A stretch of DNA of 64,000 nt from Geobacteraceae bacterium (GCA_009773645.1 WSYB01000017.1:62001-126000); one strand, 5' to 3'; shown: positions 52,616-61,429, counted from the first letter of the stretch. The notes: generated by a model not told the origin, from the sequence alone. A program made the numbers and translations.

Positions 52616-52726
52616 ATGGAATTCTTTAGCGCTCTTAATTTTGAAAAGGTTGAGGGACTGCTTGACGCCGAGGAAAAGGTAAGGGAAGAACGGAAGGCCC
52701 TTGAGCGCAACACCGGGGATACATAG
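52616..52726 (+). CDS. small ORF upstream of the MNT gene
   Basis: A 36-residue frame (MEFFSALNFEKVEGLLDAEE...) with AAAAGGA eight bases before its ATG. It is charged and helical, has no recognised family and ends 14 nt before the nucleotidyltransferase gene, whose strong ribosome site follows its stop. It could be a leader peptide, a third member of the operon, or chance. Confidence 0.35.
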   Translation: MEFFSALNFEKVEGLLDAEEKVREERKALERNTGDT

Positions 52727-52740
52727 GAGGAGGTGACGTC

Positions 52741-53040
52741 ATGAAAATTCTGACGCCCGAACAATTGCGTACTTTGCTGGCGGAATTCAAGGCGTGCCAC
52801 GGCGCGGAGTATCATTTGCGCGCACTTGGATTTTTCGGCTCCTATGCCCGTCGGGAAGTCTCGGAGGAGAGCGATGTGGATATCGTCTTCGAAACCGACG
52901 CGCCGAACCTGTTCAGGGCCGCGCGCATGAGGGAAGAGCTGGAGCAACTGCTGGGACGCCCGGTGGACATTGTACGGTTACGTGATTCCATGAACCACCG
53001 CTTGAAGGCCAATATCGAGAAGGAGGCGGTCTATGTATGA
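52741..53040 (+). CDS. mntA: MNT-type nucleotidyltransferase antitoxin
   Basis: A 99-residue minimal nucleotidyltransferase with GFFGSYARREVSEESDVDIV, the GSxxR...DxD catalytic core. In HepT/MntA pairs this enzyme adds AMP residues to the HEPN toxin and neutralises it. GGAGGAGGTGA gives a strong ribosome site. It overlaps hepT by 8 nt, which fits coupled synthesis. Confidence 0.9.
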   Translation: MKILTPEQLRTLLAEFKACHGAEYHLRALGFFGSYARREVSEESDVDIVFETDAPNLFRAARMREELEQLLGRPVDIVRLRDSMNHRLKANIEKEAVYV

Positions 53041-53419
53041 TACTGCTGTGCTGATCGACCGGTTAACCTCGGCCCTTGAGGCGTTGGAGCGGATTCCACG
53101 ACGCTTCGCAGGAATCGAATCACCCGATGATTTTCACGCCGGCAATGATGGGATCGACAGGATGGACGCCATCTGCATGATCCTGATCGCCGTGGGGGAA
53201 GAGTTCAAGCAGATCGATCGCAAGACCGGGGGGAACTTGCTGGAGCGTTATCCGAACGTGGAGTGGCAAGGGGTCAAAGGGGTGAGAAATGTCCTTGCCC
53301 ACGGATATTTCGATGTGGACGTGGAAGAGCTGTACTCCATCTGCAAAAACGATATTCCCGTATTGATCGAAACCGTAAAAACCATGGTCAAGGACCTTAA
53401 AGATGGCACTGCACCCTGA
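53033..53419 (+). CDS. hepT: HEPN-domain toxin HepT
   Basis: A 128-residue HEPN protein with the RNase motif R-x4-H in VRNVLAHGYF near residue 84-89. In HepT/MntA systems the HEPN partner is an RNase toxin that cleaves RNA such as tRNA. It overlaps its antitoxin gene and is the last plus-strand gene before flhB (convergent). Confidence 0.88.
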   Translation: MYDTAVLIDRLTSALEALERIPRRFAGIESPDDFHAGNDGIDRMDAICMILIAVGEEFKQIDRKTGGNLLERYPNVEWQGVKGVRNVLAHGYFDVDVEELYSICKNDIPVLIETVKTMVKDLKDGTAP

Positions 53420-53460
53420 TTGCCGGACTCGAAAGACACACACCTTCCCCGCCAAACAAA

Positions 53461-53501
53461 AAAGCCGCCCCAAGCCCTTTGATTCGGCTCACAGCGGCTT
53501 T
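53461..53501 (-). terminator. terminator of the fliL-flhB operon
   Basis: On the minus strand AAAGCCGC pairs with GCGGCTTT across a loop holding a smaller AGCC/GGCT stem, followed by TTTTTTG. It lies about 170 nt after flhB. The 53420-53671 gap shows no convincing gene. Confidence 0.6.
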
Positions 53502-53671
53502 GCGCTTTATCTTTGAAGTCCCTCCATTATAACTCTCCCGCATGACATAAAAACTGCCCAATGCACATGAAACAGTAACCTGGATGTCCCCGGAATCCAC
53601 ACGGCGCGATACCGCATGCCATTGTCGCAGAACTGCCGGCTCGACGTCGCTACTCGCATTAACAAGCCCCC

Positions 53672-54733
53672 TCACACCTTCCCCTTCATGCTGTAGACAT
53701 ACGCCAGCACCTCGGCAACCGCAGCGTAGAGCGCTTCGGGGATCTCCTCCCCTTCCTTGACCTGAGCGTAGAGCTCCCGGGCGAGAAACCGGTTCTCTAC
53801 GAGCATCACGTTACTCTCCCGCGCCATCTCCTTTATTTTCTGTGCGAGGTAGTCGGCCCCCTTGGCGATCACTACCGGCGCAGCCATCCTGTCCCGATCG
53901 TATTTGAGTGCCACGGCAAAGTGAGTCGGGTTGGTGATCACCACATCGGCGGTGGGAATGATCTTTCTCAGCCTCCTGCGGACCTGTTCCAGCTGCATCT
54001 GCTTGATTTTCCCCTTTACCCGCGGGTCACCCTCGGCATCCTTATTCTCATCTTTAACTTCCTGTTTGGTCATCTTCAGATTCTCGATGTGCCTCCACTT
54101 GACAAAGGCTAAATCCAGAATCGACAAAATCAGCATGACACCGCAGGTATGGAGGACAATCTTGAACGATATATGACTGACAAAATCGACTATCCCCTGG
54201 ATATCGCTTTCAACCAGATAGATGATGTCATTGACCTCATCCCGCAGTATTCCATAGGCCACATAGCCGACTATCACTATTTTCAGAAAGGATTTGGCCA
54301 CCTGATAGAGCGATTCCTTGTTAAAAAGCTTACCCATTCCCTTAATAGGGTTCAACTTGTTAAGGTCGAACGAAAGCCTTTCCATGGAGAAATCCAGCCC
54401 TCCCTGGCCGATGTTGACCAGAATTCCGGCAACGACGACGACCAGAACAAAAGGACCGAGCACCGCACCGATGATGACAAAATGTTTCACCATGAGACTG
54501 TAGACTCCGGCCTGGGTTACCTCGTAGGTGCCGATGCCGGAAAGAAGCTCCCGGCTGCTCTTCTTCAGGGTAGAAAACATGAAACCGCCGGTGGAATAGA
54601 GCGCTATGATGGCAACCAAAAGGCTTACAGTGGTAGACATCTCCATGCTGCGAGGGATGTTCCCCTTCTTCCTGGCATCGGCAAGTTTCTTACTTGTGGG
54701 TTGTTCTGTTTTTGAATGTTTGTCTTCTGACAT
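53672..54733 (-). CDS. flhB: flagellar export switch protein FlhB
   Basis: A 353-residue FlhB: basic N-terminus (KTEQPTSKKLADARKKGNIP), four membrane segments and the cytoplasmic domain with the autocleavage site NPTH at residues 268-271. Cleavage there switches export from rod/hook to filament substrates. Last gene of the fliL operon, 9 nt after fliR. Confidence 0.96.
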   Translation of the reverse strand: MSEDKHSKTEQPTSKKLADARKKGNIPRSMEMSTTVSLLVAIIALYSTGGFMFSTLKKSSRELLSGIGTYEVTQAGVYSLMVKHFVIIGAVLGPFVLVVVVAGILVNIGQGGLDFSMERLSFDLNKLNPIKGMGKLFNKESLYQVAKSFLKIVIVGYVAYGILRDEVNDIIYLVESDIQGIVDFVSHISFKIVLHTCGVMLILSILDLAFVKWRHIENLKMTKQEVKDENKDAEGDPRVKGKIKQMQLEQVRRRLRKIIPTADVVITNPTHFAVALKYDRDRMAAPVVIAKGADYLAQKIKEMARESNVMLVENRFLARELYAQVKEGEEIPEALYAAVAEVLAYVYSMKGKV

Positions 54734-54742
54734 GGAAAGGGC

Positions 54743-55528
54743 CTAGGAGAGAAGCTTGAAAAGGGTCTTTATCTGTAAAGTTATCCCGTTGAAGGCGTTC
54801 TCCAGGGTGTGTAGGAAAACAAGCAGAGAGAGACCGAGGATCAGAAAACCGATGCCGATATTGAGCGGCATGCTCACCATGAAAACGTTCATCTGGGGGA
54901 AAGAACGTGCCACAATCCCGAGCACAACACTGGTAGCCAGGAGGGAGACCATGACCGGCGCCGCCAGCTTGATCCCCAAAACAAAAACCGACCCGATGCT
55001 GCCGATGAAAAACTGCACCAGTTCTCCGCTTATATGCCACCCCCCGACGGGAATAACCTGGTAACTCTCCACGATGGAGCGAATGAAGACATGGTGAACC
55101 CCCATGGACATAAACAGGAGCATCGCCAGAAGGTTCTGGAATACCGCCATGGTGGACACCTGCCGCTCGGTGGTGGGATCGAAGAGATTGGCAATGGCAA
55201 TCCCCATCTGCATCCCGACAAGCTGCCCGCAGAACTCGACGGCCGTGAAGATGACCTGGGAGAGAAGTCCGAGAGTTATGCCAATCAAGGTTTCGCGGAT
55301 GATCAGAAGGATCAGTGAAACGGTATCACCAGGCAGTTGGAGGGGCTGCACCTTCAGCACGGGATAAAGGACCAGGGTCATCACCAGCATGATGGCAGCC
55401 TTGATTTTCATCGGTACCGCCTTGCCGCCGAACAAGGGGATGGCGGAGAAGATGCCGGCCATCCGCCCCAATACCAGGGTAAACAGGGTAAATTCATTGA
55501 GCGTGGAAAATGGAAGGCTCGGGAACAT
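54743..55528 (-). CDS. fliR: flagellar export protein FliR
   Basis: A 261-residue integral membrane protein with about six hydrophobic segments and the FliR pattern (RMAGIFSAIPLFGGKAVPMK, EFCGQLVGMQMGIAIANLFDP). With FliP and FliQ it forms the export channel. It lies 3 nt after fliQ. Confidence 0.95.
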   Translation of the reverse strand: MFPSLPFSTLNEFTLFTLVLGRMAGIFSAIPLFGGKAVPMKIKAAIMLVMTLVLYPVLKVQPLQLPGDTVSLILLIIRETLIGITLGLLSQVIFTAVEFCGQLVGMQMGIAIANLFDPTTERQVSTMAVFQNLLAMLLFMSMGVHHVFIRSIVESYQVIPVGGWHISGELVQFFIGSIGSVFVLGIKLAAPVMVSLLATSVVLGIVARSFPQMNVFMVSMPLNIGIGFLILGLSLLVFLHTLENAFNGITLQIKTLFKLLS

Positions 55529-55531
55529 CGA

Positions 55532-55801
55532 TCAGTGTCTCATGTTGGCGATCATGCCGAATATCTCGCGAGTGAAGTCGCCCATATAGCTCATCATCCA
55601 GGGGAAAAAGATGATCATGGCCACCATGACGGCGACGATCTTCGGTACGAATGCGAGTGTCGCCTCGTTTATGGAGGTGACCGCCTGAAAGATGCTGATA
55701 AGAAGTCCCACCACCAGGCTAAAGATCAGAAGAGGCGCCGACAGGAGCAGCGTCACCTCAAAACTCCGGCGCGCAAGCTGAACGACCAGTTCGGGTGTCA
55801 T
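55532..55801 (-). CDS. fliQ: flagellar export protein FliQ
   Basis: An 89-residue protein with two membrane helices (VTLLLSAPLLIFSLVVGLLI, VAVMVAMIIFFPWMMSYMG) and the FliQ start MTPELVVQLARRSFE. Part of the FliPQR channel. It is separated from fliP by a complete copy of repeat R3, whose hairpin may reduce readthrough. Confidence 0.95.
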   Translation of the reverse strand: MTPELVVQLARRSFEVTLLLSAPLLIFSLVVGLLISIFQAVTSINEATLAFVPKIVAVMVAMIIFFPWMMSYMGDFTREIFGMIANMRH

Positions 55802-55829
55802 AAATATCTCCTTTTATGCCAACTTACGG

Positions 55830-55947
55830 TTCGCGCTCAAAAATGCCCAGATGCAAGGCACCGAGGAGCGAGCAGCGGAGCATACATCAGTATGTGAGCA
55901 GCGGAGCAACGAAGGCAACGCCGCAGATGGGCGTTTTTCAGCGTGAA
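55830..55947. repeat. dispersed repeat R3, complete copy between fliP and fliQ
   Basis: About 118 bp with inverted ends TTCGCGCTCAAAAATGCCCA and TGGGCGTTTTTCAGCGTGAA, and a central hairpin CATAC-ATCA-GTATG. It ends immediately at the fliP stop codon. A truncated copy lies in flgG at 43611-43698, same orientation. Confidence 0.88.
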
Positions 55948-56703
55948 CTATCCGAAGCTCTTGACCAGCGACCCCACCACCAACCCCCACCCATCCACCA
56001 GAACGAACAGGAGAATTTTAAAGGGGAGCGAAATCATCACCGGCGGCAGCATCATCATCCCCATGGACATAAGGATCGAAGCGACCACCATATCGACTAC
56101 GAGAAAAGGGATATAGACGAGAAATCCGATCTGGAATGCCGTCCTGAGCTCCGAAATCATGAACGCCGGGATAAGGGTCAGAGTCGGGATATCGTCTGCG
56201 TTTTTCGGACGAGGGAGCTTTGACATGCTTAAAAACAGGGCTATGTCCTTCTCCCTGGTCTGGGAAAACATGAATTTTCTGACGGGGATCACCGCCCTCT
56301 TGAACGCTTCTTCCTGGCTGATGGTCTGGGCCTTGAACGGCTTCAGCGCCTCTTTGTCGATCTGTTGCCACACCGGGCTCATGACATAAAAAGTAAGAAA
56401 GAGCGCAAGCCCTATGATGATCTGGTTGGAAGGCGCCTGCTGGGTCCCGAGGGCGTTCCGTAAAAAGGAAAGAACCACAACGATGCGGGTAAAGGAGGTG
56501 GTCATGATCAGAATCCCCGGGGCCAGGGAAAGAATGGTCATGAGGAATAATATCTGGAGCGTAATGCTCACATCCCCCGGCTTTGTCGCCTTCCCCACCC
56601 CCACGCTGACCGTCGGCAGCGCAAGGGGCTCAGCAAAGACCACTGCGGCGCAGAAAAAGCAAAACAGGCAGATAGCCAACACAGAAAGTTTTTTGTATCT
56701 CAC
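55948..56703 (-). CDS. fliP: flagellar export protein FliP
   Basis: A 251-residue FliP with a cleavable signal peptide (about 1-24) and four hydrophobic segments; [20 protein letters not shown] and [17 protein letters not shown] are hallmarks. The core of the export channel. Its start overlaps the end of fliO by 4 nt. Confidence 0.96.
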   Translation of the reverse strand: MRYKKLSVLAICLFCFFCAAVVFAEPLALPTVSVGVGKATKPGDVSITLQILFLMTILSLAPGILIMTTSFTRIVVVLSFLRNALGTQQAPSNQIIIGLALFLTFYVMSPVWQQIDKEALKPFKAQTISQEEAFKRAVIPVRKFMFSQTREKDIALFLSMSKLPRPKNADDIPTLTLIPAFMISELRTAFQIGFLVYIPFLVVDMVVASILMSMGMMMLPPVMISLPFKILLFVLVDGWGLVVGSLVKSFG

Positions 56704-57128
56704 GGTCTTGCACCATTTTTCTTATGCACCGGCATACAGCTTGGCAGCAAAGGAGGCAGCCTTGTCACGAATCCGCACAGTTTATCCAGCAATCCCCCCG
56801 GCACGAGCCGCGCAAAATCCGGAGACTCAACGACCTCAATCTCTTCCAGCATATCTATCTGCTTTATGAACTTCATCCCCTCGCCGGAGTTGCTCAAGAG
56901 CAGATATTCACCGCCGACCTCCACCAGCAAAAGGGATTTTTTCGGGGCCAGATAGCGGGTCTCGATCAGCCTGATGTAACGGGGCGCGCCTCCGGCAACC
57001 GGGCCGGACTTGAACAAGCGATTGGAAAGATAATAAAACAGCAGAATGACGCCGACGACCACCGCCAGCGACGCCAGCATCTGAATGAACCCGCCCATCA
57101 GGGTGAAGTCGCCCCCGGCGGCCATCAT
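56700..57128 (-). CDS. fliO: flagellar protein FliO
   Basis: A 142-residue protein with one membrane segment ([20 protein letters not shown]) and a cytoplasmic domain with [20 protein letters not shown], the FliO/FliZ family signature. FliO helps assemble the FliP ring. It overlaps fliN by 4 nt and fliP by 4 nt. Confidence 0.9.
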   Translation of the reverse strand: MMAAGGDFTLMGGFIQMLASLAVVVGVILLFYYLSNRLFKSGPVAGGAPRYIRLIETRYLAPKKSLLLVEVGGEYLLLSNSGEGMKFIKQIDMLEEIEVVESPDFARLVPGGLLDKLCGFVTRLPPLLPSCMPVHKKNGARP

Positions 57129-57433
57129 AACACCTTCTCTACCCGCTCGTTGGGGCTTATAATATCGACCAGCCTGATTCCGAATTTTTCATTTACAACC
57201 ACGGCTTCACCGCGGGCCACCAGTTTGGAGTTGACAAAAACGTCCAATGGCTCCCCCGCCAGCTTGGTAAGCTCCACTACCGACCCCTGATTCAACTGGA
57301 GAACATCCTTTACCAGGAGCTTGGTCCTCCCCAGTTCAACGGTCAATTGCAGTGGAATATCGAGAATGAAATCGAGGTTTTTCTTCTCCTGCCCCCCATC
57401 TTTCATCTCTTCTGTTTCGACTTTGTCACTCAC
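57125..57433 (-). CDS. fliN: flagellar switch protein FliN
   Basis: A 102-residue FliN with the SpoA (surface presentation) domain: LDIPLQLTVELGRTKLLVKD, VELTKLAGEPLDVFVN and VVVNEKFGIRLVDIISP. Part of the C-ring that docks export substrates and switches rotation. Overlaps fliM by 8 nt. Confidence 0.95.
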   Translation of the reverse strand: MSDKVETEEMKDGGQEKKNLDFILDIPLQLTVELGRTKLLVKDVLQLNQGSVVELTKLAGEPLDVFVNSKLVARGEAVVVNEKFGIRLVDIISPNERVEKVL

Positions 57434-58415
57434 TGGCTCCCCCCTTATTCAAAAGGCCGTTTATCTTGACCGCCTTGTTGCCGCCACGTACCCCGGCAAT
57501 ACCGATGAATTTATCGATGCCGCCTACCCTCACCAGCAGTTCATTCTGATTCGGCCTGTCGTTCAGCATGATCGTGTCGCCGGGCGCAAGATTCAGCAGT
57601 GCGGCAAGACTTATGTTTGCACCGCCCATTTCAACTGAAATCTCCAGCGGCGCCTCGATGAGTTCCGCAGACAACCGAAAAGACCACTTCGGGTCAATGG
57701 CCATCTGATCGAACTGCATGCCGCTCTTGAGTTTATCCCGAATCGGTTCTATGGTCATGTACGGCAAGGCAAACACCATATTGCCGATTGTCGCTTCGAC
57801 CTGAATCTCCAGGGCCATGGTGATCACCTGATATTCGGGGGGGACGATGTTGACCATCCGGGGGTTCACCTCCGTCTTGAGCAGGCTCATGCGAGTGGCG
57901 GTGAGGGGCGCCCACGCCTTCTCCATGTCCAGGAGCGCATCCTTAATGATCTTTTCCACCAGCCTGAGCTCTATAGAGGTAAATATCCGGTTGTTTTCCG
58001 GAATCTTCGGTTTTCCGGTCCCTCCGAGGATGCTGTCGACCACCGTAAATACAAGAGGGCTGTCCATGGCGATGAGGGCCGCACCCTTGAGAGGGTCTAT
58101 CTTGTAAATGGCCATACATACCGGAGTCGGGAGGGTTTGCAGGAAATCGTCGAATTTGAACACGCGCGCGCCGATTTTTCTGAACTCAACGATCTTGCGC
58201 AGACGATTGGACATGCTGATCCGGTTATAGCGGATAAAGCTGTCATAGATGATATCCAGGTTCGGCACATGACCTTTGCTCGAATCGGAGGAGAAGAGAT
58301 TATAGTTGGTGATCCCTCCTCCTTCCCTGGCCAGCTCTTTTTCCGGATCGATGCGCCCCTCGAAAACCGCCGAGAGCAGCGCCTCAATCTCTTCTTTGCT
58401 AAGAATGTTTTCCAT
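57426..58415 (-). CDS. fliM: flagellar switch protein FliM
   Basis: A 329-residue FliM: an N-terminal acidic helix of the CheY-P-binding type (ILSKEEIEALLSAVF), a middle CheC-like domain with GGTGKP, and a C-terminal SpoA domain. It couples chemotaxis signals to rotation direction. It lies downstream of fliL after a 100-nt gap with low-complexity TTCACGTTTCAC-like sequence. Confidence 0.96.
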   Translation of the reverse strand: MENILSKEEIEALLSAVFEGRIDPEKELAREGGGITNYNLFSSDSSKGHVPNLDIIYDSFIRYNRISMSNRLRKIVEFRKIGARVFKFDDFLQTLPTPVCMAIYKIDPLKGAALIAMDSPLVFTVVDSILGGTGKPKIPENNRIFTSIELRLVEKIIKDALLDMEKAWAPLTATRMSLLKTEVNPRMVNIVPPEYQVITMALEIQVEATIGNMVFALPYMTIEPIRDKLKSGMQFDQMAIDPKWSFRLSAELIEAPLEISVEMGGANISLAALLNLAPGDTIMLNDRPNQNELLVRVGGIDKFIGIAGVRGGNKAVKINGLLNKGGASE

Positions 58416-58515
58416 GTCTCTTTTCCTTCCGGGAATCGTGATTCGTAAATCGTAAAAAAATTCTTTCTTCTTGTTTTTTCATTTCACGTTTCACTTCTCA
58501 CGTTTCACGGGTCTC

Positions 58516-59046
58516 CTACTGCACCACGAAATCGGTGAAATAGACCTTGGTCACCTTGCCGGGAGGGGCTATTCTGTTGGCGGCAGCCAGAATCTCCTCA
58601 CGCAGCTGATTCTTCCCCTGGAGATCCTGGATATCCTGAAGGGTCTTCGTGGTCAGAAGCACCAGGATGGCATCGCGCAACGGCGCCTGGCGGGCGTCCA
58701 TCTCACCCTTTACCTCGGCTCCGGCAATTTCGAACTCCACCTTCACCTTCAGATATCTGATCTCCTGACCGTCATAGATGTTGACGATAAAGGGCTCCAG
58801 GGGATAGACGTTGGCCACGGCCCCCTTTTCACCCCCCTTTTCCCCTTCTTTTCCTCCCTCCGCCTTCTTCTCCACTTTCTCCTCGCCAGGCTTATCTTTC
58901 GCCTCACCACTCTTGCCGCCGGTGAACATCAGCACGGCCACCGCAATCACAACCGCGGCCGCCACCGCACCGATAATGATGAAAAGCTTTTTATTATCCT
59001 TTGCAGGTGCCTTCTCATCCTTTGCTTGCTCATCCTTTGAAGACAT
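58516..59046 (-). CDS. fliL: flagellar protein FliL
   Basis: A 176-residue FliL: one membrane helix (LFIIIGAVAAAVVIAVAVLMF), a long Lys/Glu-rich linker and the periplasmic domain (YPLEPFIVNIYDGQEIRYLK). FliL encircles and supports the stator. First gene of the fliL-flhB operon, 54 nt behind a sigma-54 promoter; GAGGAGGAA is the ribosome site. Confidence 0.95.
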   Translation of the reverse strand: MSSKDEQAKDEKAPAKDNKKLFIIIGAVAAAVVIAVAVLMFTGGKSGEAKDKPGEEKVEKKAEGGKEGEKGGEKGAVANVYPLEPFIVNIYDGQEIRYLKVKVEFEIAGAEVKGEMDARQAPLRDAILVLLTTKTLQDIQDLQGKNQLREEILAAANRIAPPGKVTKVYFTDFVVQ

Positions 59047-59099
59047 TCCTGTTCCTCCTCTTTTCTCTGATTTTAGAAGTCATTAAACATCTGCCATAT

Positions 59100-59115
59100 T
59101 GCAACTGAAGTGCCA
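59100..59115 (-). promoter_or_regulatory. sigma-54 promoter of fliL operon
   Basis: On the minus strand TGGCAC-TTCAG-TTGCA matches the consensus TGGCAC-N5-TTGCA exactly. It lies just after the terminator of the upstream flgE operon and 54 nt before the fliL ATG. Confidence 0.9.
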
Positions 59116-59175
59116 GCCCGGGCAAATTGCTCCTGAAAGCCGATGCGTCGGGCAATACCGACTATCTGACAAAAA

Positions 59176-59202
59176 AACAGGCGAGCACACGGCTCGCCTG
59201 TT
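59176..59202 (-). terminator. intrinsic terminator after flgE
   Basis: On the minus strand AACAGGCGAGC-CGTGT-GCTCGCCTGTT forms an 11-bp perfect stem followed directly by TTTTTTG. It separates the fliK-flgE transcript from the fliL operon. Confidence 0.9.
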
Positions 59203-59308
59203 CAATCAAAATTTTGACAAATACACCAATAAAATCGGGTAAAACGGGGTCTACGAAACGGATGTGGTCAGAGATTTGACATCACCCCCAATCACTGTTC
59301 CCCATCAG

Positions 59309-60190
59309 CTAGCGCTTCAGGCTCAGCGCCTCCTGCATCATTTCATCCGTGGTGGTGATGGTCTTGGAATTGGCGGAATAGGCGCGCTGGGTGGTGATCA
59401 TCTTGACGAACTGACCGGCCATGTCCACGTTGCTCATTTCAAGGTTGTTCGACAGCATACTTTCAGTTGTGGCATTGGCGGTATTGCCGGCAAGGGTGAA
59501 GGCAGCAGCAGGGACGCCTGACGCAGTAGTCGGTTTAAATAATGTCCCACCGGCTTTTTCCAGACCGGTGGCGTCAACGGCGCTGACAACGGCGATTTTC
59601 TGGGCAGCCGCCGCATTGGCTGCAACGGCAGGAACACCAGCACCTGTAGCGCTATAATAGAGCGTGGATATACCGTCCTTTGCTAAATAGGTTATTAAAC
59701 CATTGGGTTCTATTTTTATTATTTTTGAGAAATCGGTCGCAGGGACACCTGGAGTTGACTGAAATAGAATCGGATTCCCGGCCGTGTCCAGGACCTGGTA
59801 CCCATCAGGATTAACCAGATGCAAGGAACTGTCAACATGGAACGCGCCGGCTCTCGTTAGAAAAGCAGCGTTTTGTGTTGCGACAGCAGCGTTCCCAGCC
59901 GGTTTCCCGAGGGCAAAAAAGCTGTTCCCCTGGATTGCCAGGTCGGTGGTATTCTCGGTGCTTTCAAAGGACCCCTGGGAAAAATTGTTCTCCACCTTTT
60001 GCAGCTGCGTACCGCGGCCGATCTGCGAGTTATTGCCGATGTTCGCCGAAAGCATGTCCGAAAAAAGGGTCCTGCCGGATTTGAAGCCGATGGTGTTGAT
60101 GTTGGAAAGATTGTTGCCGATGACGTTCATGGCTTCGCCGTTATTGAGAAGTCCGCTCACGCCGGTGAATAGTGCCGATGTAATACTCAT
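59309..60190 (-). CDS. flgE: flagellar hook protein FlgE, short form
   Basis: A 293-residue hook/rod family protein: SALFTGVSGLLNNGEAMNVI, NNLSNINTIGFKSGRTLF, then SNVDMAGQFVKMITTQRAYS at the end. Its place behind flgD and the TIGR02530-type gene is that of flgE. Typical FlgE is about 400 residues or more, so the outer domain of the hook subunit is reduced here. A strong AAGGAGG precedes the ATG. A second FlgE elsewhere cannot be excluded. Confidence 0.85.
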   Translation of the reverse strand: MSITSALFTGVSGLLNNGEAMNVIGNNLSNINTIGFKSGRTLFSDMLSANIGNNSQIGRGTQLQKVENNFSQGSFESTENTTDLAIQGNSFFALGKPAGNAAVATQNAAFLTRAGAFHVDSSLHLVNPDGYQVLDTAGNPILFQSTPGVPATDFSKIIKIEPNGLITYLAKDGISTLYYSATGAGVPAVAANAAAAQKIAVVSAVDATGLEKAGGTLFKPTTASGVPAAAFTLAGNTANATTESMLSNNLEMSNVDMAGQFVKMITTQRAYSANSKTITTTDEMMQEALSLKR

Positions 60191-60283
60191 TGTAGTGCCT
60201 CCTTATTTTCTGAGTTCGATGGAACGCCTCGGTCGGTCGGCGTTTCCTGGGCTCCCTCATGGAGGTCCAGCCCGTTAACTTCG

Positions 60284-60356
60284 GTTCTAGGTTCTAGGTT
60301 CCAGGTTCTATGTTATGGTTTTAACGTAGAACATAGAACATTGAACGTAGAACGGT
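60284..60356. repeat. GTTCTAG-type tandem/palindromic tract
   Basis: Iterated GGTTCTAGGTTCTAGGTTCC followed by inverted AACGTAGAACATAGAACATT sequence, a relative of the tract at 45200-45284. It fills most of the gap between flgE and the gene upstream. Confidence 0.65.
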
Positions 60357-60357
60357 T

Positions 60358-60747
60358 TCACTTAACAAGTACCGCAGAATCGATGTTGGTGAAAATATTC
60401 CCCTGCCTGGCATCCCGGTCCAGCGCCGTCACTACCGTCCGGTTTTTGACACTGACCACAAAGGCGGCGTCACCAAGCATCACCAGGGACTCCTTCCCTC
60501 CCTTCTGAGCAACGCTCTCCACCGCTCCCTCCAGTTTCCGGAGATCGGTTTCGGAGAGGGAAATACCCCTTGCCCGCAGCCTCTCTTGGGCATGCTGGGA
60601 AAACTTGACACCCTGGGCAGGTAGCTTTTCGTCCAGCACCCTGGCGAATGGGGTCTTTACGTCTCCGGTGACGGCAGGTTTCTGCCGGGGAATCGGCGGC
60701 GTGGTTGTCACCTGGACCGGATTGGGGAAAAATATCTTATCCACCAT
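60358..60747 (-). CDS. flagellar operon protein (TIGR02530 type)
   Basis: A 129-residue protein with the conserved KFSQHAQERLRARGISLSET and LGDAAFVVSVKNRTVVTALD blocks of the small flagellar-operon family TIGR02530 found between flgD and flgE in many clusters. Its role is not well established. It abuts flgD with one intervening base. Confidence 0.88.
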   Translation of the reverse strand: MVDKIFFPNPVQVTTTPPIPRQKPAVTGDVKTPFARVLDEKLPAQGVKFSQHAQERLRARGISLSETDLRKLEGAVESVAQKGGKESLVMLGDAAFVVSVKNRTVVTALDRDARQGNIFTNIDSAVLVK

Positions 60748-60748
60748 G

Positions 60749-61411
60749 TTACACCCCTTTCACCGATAACACGGAGGTCAAGGGTACATCCAGCCCGTTT
60801 ATCGTCAACACGGGAGTGCTGCCGTCCAGTTTCAGGCCGTCAACCTTCCCCTGCACGAGAGAAGTGGCCTGAATCCCATCACCAGCGGAGTTTTTGCCGG
60901 TTACCGAAAAACTGTAGGCGCCGGCCGGGAGAGATTGATTGTTGCCGTCCTTGCCGTCCCACGTGATGCTGGAGTCGCCGGCTGCAGTGCTCCCCCGGGT
61001 CAGGGTCCTGACCGTCTTACCGCTTGCATCCTTAATGTCCACGGTAATCTGTTGCGCTGCATCCGTTAATCTGAAATTCAATGCAGGCTGTCCGCCGGCC
61101 GTCAATACCACTTGGGACCCGGTCGCCGTGACCTCCTTCCCGATGAACGACACAGCACTCAAGGTTGACGCGTTATTCTGGGCGCTGATCATGTTCTGGA
61201 GATTGGAGTTGGTGTTGTATGCCTGCTCCACCTGGGTCAATTGGGCCAACTGCCCCAGAAACTGAGTCCCGTCCTGGGGGTTGAGGGGGTCCTGATTCTG
61301 CAACTGGGTTACGAAAAGCTTCAGGAAATCATCCTTGTTCATACCGGTTGCCTTTTTCATGGCAGCCGCCCCCGATGACGAATCGGTTGTTGATGTAACG
61401 TCGGTAATCAT
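60749..61411 (-). CDS. flgD: hook cap/scaffold protein FlgD
   Basis: A 220-residue FlgD: NKDDFLKLFVTQLQNQDPLN near the start, then FIGKEVTATGSQ and a FlgD Ig-like domain with GDSSITWDGKDGNNQSLPAG. It caps the growing hook. ATG 61411 is preferred over GTG 61420 because the GGAGGTGA ribosome site overlaps the latter. Confidence 0.94.
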   Translation of the reverse strand: MITDVTSTTDSSSGAAAMKKATGMNKDDFLKLFVTQLQNQDPLNPQDGTQFLGQLAQLTQVEQAYNTNSNLQNMISAQNNASTLSAVSFIGKEVTATGSQVVLTAGGQPALNFRLTDAAQQITVDIKDASGKTVRTLTRGSTAAGDSSITWDGKDGNNQSLPAGAYSFSVTGKNSAGDGIQATSLVQGKVDGLKLDGSTPVLTINGLDVPLTSVLSVKGV

Positions 61412-61429
61412 TTTTTTCACCTCCCGTCT

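Noticed and set aside
53397-53675. 92-codon frame downstream of flhB
   Set aside because: It contains the terminator hairpin of the fliL-flhB operon and lacks protein-like composition and a ribosome site.
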